Source: CAKZLS01 sp963771545 (GTDB taxonomy: Bacteria; Pseudomonadota; Alphaproteobacteria; Rhodospirillales; Defluviicoccaceae). Taken from it: a stretch of DNA of 64,000 nt. Numbering within the stretch: the first letter of the stretch is position 1; each line of letters begins with the position of its first letter. Made by a program: the position numbers and the translations under genes. Of this stretch, positions 62,424 through 64,000 are shown one piece after another. The stretch is taken from positions 372,001-436,000 of the forward strand of contig CAVYTX010000004.1 of assembly GCA_963771545.1 (NCBI GenBank). Direction: 5' to 3'. The notes beneath the pieces are model-generated. The model was not told where the DNA came from. It did no database searches and saw only the letters and a list, made by a program, of their open reading frames with translations.

Positions 62424-62455
62424 TTGATAACATTTCGTTTGTTCTCTAGTTCTTC
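62424..62455 (+). promoter_or_regulatory. Promoter/operator copy 1 (imperfect LexA-like box)
   Basis: TTGATA at 62424-62429 is followed at 62441-62455 by GTTCTCTAGTTCTTC, i.e. GTTC-N7-CTTC, one base off the alphaproteobacterial LexA box GTTC-N7-GTTC. About 45 bp around it are clearly similar to the block exactly 300 bp downstream (62724-62755). It lies about 90 bp upstream of a 37-codon hydrophobic peptide gene. Confidence 0.5.
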
Positions 62456-62542
62456 TTTAAACCCGCCGGGTTCATTCATCCATGCGTTCAACGCCTTCGG
62501 ATGGATCCCTGCACACAATTCACCTCTTGGCGGCAAGAAGAC

Positions 62543-62656
62543 ATGAACGACAAGCTTTTGATCGGCCTCGCAATCGGCGCCGCCTGCGCCATCACCGCCT
62601 ATCTCGGTCTTCCGTGGCAAGAGATATTGCAGTCCGTCAGCGCCGTGGTGCTGTGA
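62543..62656 (+). CDS. 37-residue hydrophobic single-span peptide
   Basis: ATG 62543 to TGA 62656. MNDKLLIGLAIGAACAITAY forms one membrane helix and LGLPWQEILQSVSAVVL an amphipathic tail. A purine-rich GGCAAGAAGA lies just upstream as a modest ribosome site. It stands behind a LexA-like promoter copy. Small hydrophobic SOS-controlled toxins such as TisB have this size and layout, but sequence similarity is not claimed. It could equally be a chance frame; position and hydropathy are the only evidence. Confidence 0.4.
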   Translation: MNDKLLIGLAIGAACAITAYLGLPWQEILQSVSAVVL

Positions 62657-62723
62657 TCCAACTTCATGACAGGCTCGGTGGGCGTTGTATGGCCGGGCGA
62701 TCGGCGCAGGACAAAAAAGAATG

Positions 62724-62755
62724 TTGACAGACATTTAAATGTTCTCTATTTGTTC
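62724..62755 (+). promoter_or_regulatory. Promoter copy 2 with perfect LexA-type box upstream of luxI
   Basis: TTGACA (62724-62729), 17 bp, then TATTTG (62747-62752) form a promoter-like pair. Overlapping its -10 is GTTCTCTATTTGTTC at 62741-62755, an exact GTTC-N7-GTTC box as bound by LexA in alphaproteobacteria. A 12-bp palindrome ACATTTAAATGT (62731-62742) precedes it. The next gene rightward is the luxI homologue at 62944, so its transcription may be under SOS control with a ~185-nt leader. Confidence 0.55.
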
Positions 62756-62943
62756 TTTACAAGCGGCGGGCGCAATTCTGCCCAAGCTCATGATCCGGAC
62801 ACCCGGATGGATTGACCGGCGGAACGCTCAAGATCGTCACGGCTCGGCACAGAACCGAACGGGCGGGCTTTTTATAAAAAAAGAACATTTAGGCAATATC
62901 CGCGGGATCACGTATCCAACGTTCCTAGCACAGGGAGTGGAAC

Positions 62944-64000
62944 ATGATCGACGCAATCACGCTTGAAACCGCTCACCATCTCGGTGACGCGCTTGCTTCC
63001 ATGCATCGCCTGCGCCATCGGGTGTTCGTGGAGAGACAGAAGTATAACGTTCCCACGTATCGCAACATGGAGTGGGATCAGTTCGATACACCGGCCGCGG
63101 TATACCTGGTGTGGCGCGATGAACAAGGCGAGGCCCGGGCGGTCACGCGGCTCATCCCGACCACTCTTCCCTACATGATCCAGGAATTGTGGGCCGATCT
63201 GGTGGCCGGCGAGGCGTTGCCGTCCCATGACAAAATCTGGGAGGCAACCCGGTTCGGCATCGATCGCGGCCTTTCCCCCGACCAAAGAAGGCAGGTTCTC
63301 GGAGAACTGGTTTGCGGTTGTCTCGAATTCGGTCTGCGCAACGATATCGACGAGTTCCTATGCGTCATGCCCATTCAGATCATCAACGGCGCCATCCGGG
63401 CCGCGGGCGTCACGGTCGACGTTTTGGGAGAGCCCAAGAAACTCGGCGGACTTCCCGTCGTCTCGGGACGGGTTCATATCACGCGCCAAGCTCTTCTCGG
63501 CGCGCGCCGCTTCTATGGCATCAAGAATCCTGTCCTCAATGTGGCGGGTGAGCGTCCGGCGCCGGAGAGCATCACCCATCCAACGGGGGCGAGGACAAGC
63601 GCGGCATCAAACCGTTGGGCGGGCGCCAACGGTGGTCGCGCAATCGACGATTTGACCGCCGGCTTGCAAGTGAACGCCGGTTCCGGTCAACACGTTTCGC
63701 TGGACGCTAAAACCGGCCCGGCCTCGGTCGGCGGCTCGTGCGAGTTCTTGTTACCTTGGACAACCCGCTCTGGCGGCCGCGACCGCCGACGAACCGAAAA
63801 ACGGTTGGCCAATCCCCTTTCCGCCGCCACCCTACATATTCGCAGGATGCGTGGCCCCCGAAGCATAGGCGGCTTTATATCAACGACCGTTGGTATTATG
63901 CGGAGTTTGTCCCAGGCGAGGCGCTCGGTCTTCTTCGCGATACGGGCGCCTCGCCAGATGACCGAACTCGGCGACGATCTCTTGGTAGACTTGCCTTTTA
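62944..64000 (+). CDS. luxI: LuxI-family acyl-homoserine-lactone synthase, frame open to window end
   Basis: From ATG 62944 (AGGGAGTGG upstream) the first ~200 codons are a LuxI autoinducer synthase: HRLRHRVFVERQKYNVPTYR, WDQFDTPAAVYLVWRDEQGE, ARAVTRLIPTTLPYM, IWEATRFGIDRGLSPDQRRQ, and LVCGCLEFGLRNDIDEFLCV. Conserved residues Arg24, Phe28, Trp44-Asp45, Asp48, Arg69, Glu100 and Arg103 are present. It would make an N-acyl-homoserine lactone from SAM and acyl-ACP. A normal LuxI ends near residue 205-220, but here the frame stays open for at least 352 codons, running through a collapsed 262-bp-repeat footprint at 63875-63898, so the stop has probably been lost. No luxR gene is visible. Confidence 0.85.
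   Translation, partial: MIDAITLETAHHLGDALASMHRLRHRVFVERQKYNVPTYRNMEWDQFDTPAAVYLVWRDEQGEARAVTRLIPTTLPYMIQELWADLVAGEALPSHDKIWEATRFGIDRGLSPDQRRQVLGELVCGCLEFGLRNDIDEFLCVMPIQIINGAIRAAGVTVDVLGEPKKLGGLPVVSGRVHITRQALLGARRFYGIKNPVLNVAGERPAPESITHPTGARTSAASNRWAGANGGRAIDDLTAGLQVNAGSGQHVSLDAKTGPASVGGSCEFLLPWTTRSGGRDRRRTEKRLANPLSAATLHIRRMRGPRSIGGFISTTVGIMRSLSQARRSVFFAIRAPRQMTELGDDLLVDLPF
63875..63898. repeat. Collapsed 18-bp remnant of the 262-bp repeat
   Basis: TATCAACGACCGTTGGTA at 63878-63895 joins the left terminus (TACCAACGA-like) directly to the right terminus (CGTTGGTA) of the 262-bp repeat, with TTA on both sides as in the full copies. It looks like a deletion or excision product that kept both tips. 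It lies in frame inside the extended luxI reading frame. Confidence 0.6.

Noticed and set aside
62739..62966. 75-codon plus-strand frame between the LexA-type box and luxI
   Set aside because: Its ATG overlaps the operator upstream of the expected transcription start, and it runs into luxI in another frame without a ribosome site.

Overview
The window looks like a chromosomal segment of a GC-rich (roughly 60-65% by eye) free-living alphaproteobacterium, most likely near Rhodospirillales. Evidence: the rpsT-dnaA-dnaN-recF-gyrB and mutM-ubiE-ubiB-coaBC-dut blocks, aerobic-type CobS/CobT next to BolA and a J-domain protein, a LuxI homologue, malyl-CoA lyases with mesaconyl-CoA hydratase (ethylmalonyl-CoA / glyoxylate assimilation), and candidate alphaproteobacterial LexA boxes (GTTC-N7-GTTC). 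No rRNA, tRNA or CRISPR array was found.

Layout. 1-6.2 kb: one end of an aryl-polyene-like type II PKS/fatty-acid cluster, transcribed leftward with nested start/stop overlaps: truncated ketosynthase-like protein, lyso-lipid acyltransferase, two acyl carrier proteins (one apparently frameshifted), a small membrane protein, a fused AMP-ligase/hotdog dehydratase, and a family-2 glycosyltransferase running off the edge. A divergent Sfp-type phosphopantetheinyl transferase probably activates the carriers. 6.3-8.5 kb: mcl-mch. 8.5-12.1 kb: a decayed tartrate-type catabolic operon (remnant enolase-superfamily gene, remnant tartrate dehydrogenase) behind an intact, unusual DAACS transporter fused to a solute-binding domain. 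12-18 kb: small regulator genes, class I aldolase, KefB-like antiporter, phytase-like esterase, dienelactone hydrolase. 18-26.9 kb: cobT, cobS, J-domain protein, a frameshifted EamA transporter, bolA, DUF2889, a CorC-like protein, aroB, aroK. 27-30.8 kb: small membrane protein, xerD, mclA, accA, SH3 protein. 31-32.3 kb: higBA and a beheaded PIN toxin. 32.3-39.3 kb: leftward dsrE-like, moeB, cysK, Rrf2 regulator, dut, coaBC, ubiB, ubiE. 39.4-49.1 kb: rightward mutM, echA, rpsT, dnaA, dnaN, recF, gyrB. 49.1-54.8 kb: accessory patch with a dead RelE-type toxin, an antitoxin split by a repeat, a dead IS1380-family element, two AT-rich orphan genes, HepT/MntA, and an array of TGACGACA motifs. 54.8-62.2 kb: LOG-family protein, HAD phosphatase, moaE, moaD, pgsA, uvrC, folB, a FolM-like reductase, a Ca2+/Na+ antiporter. 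62.4-64 kb: two promoter/operator copies exactly 300 bp apart, a 37-residue hydrophobic peptide, and a luxI homologue whose reading frame stays open to the window end.

The most novel signal is a dispersed repeat present as three copies of exactly 262 bp (12096-12357, 41487-41748, 49633-49894). Each is a long imperfect palindrome with an outer stem and two branched inner hairpins. Stem sequences differ between copies but pairing is kept by compensatory changes. One copy sits inside an antitoxin gene with a TTA duplication, so the element has moved. An 18-bp collapsed version lies inside the extended luxI frame, and a further decayed copy follows rpsT.
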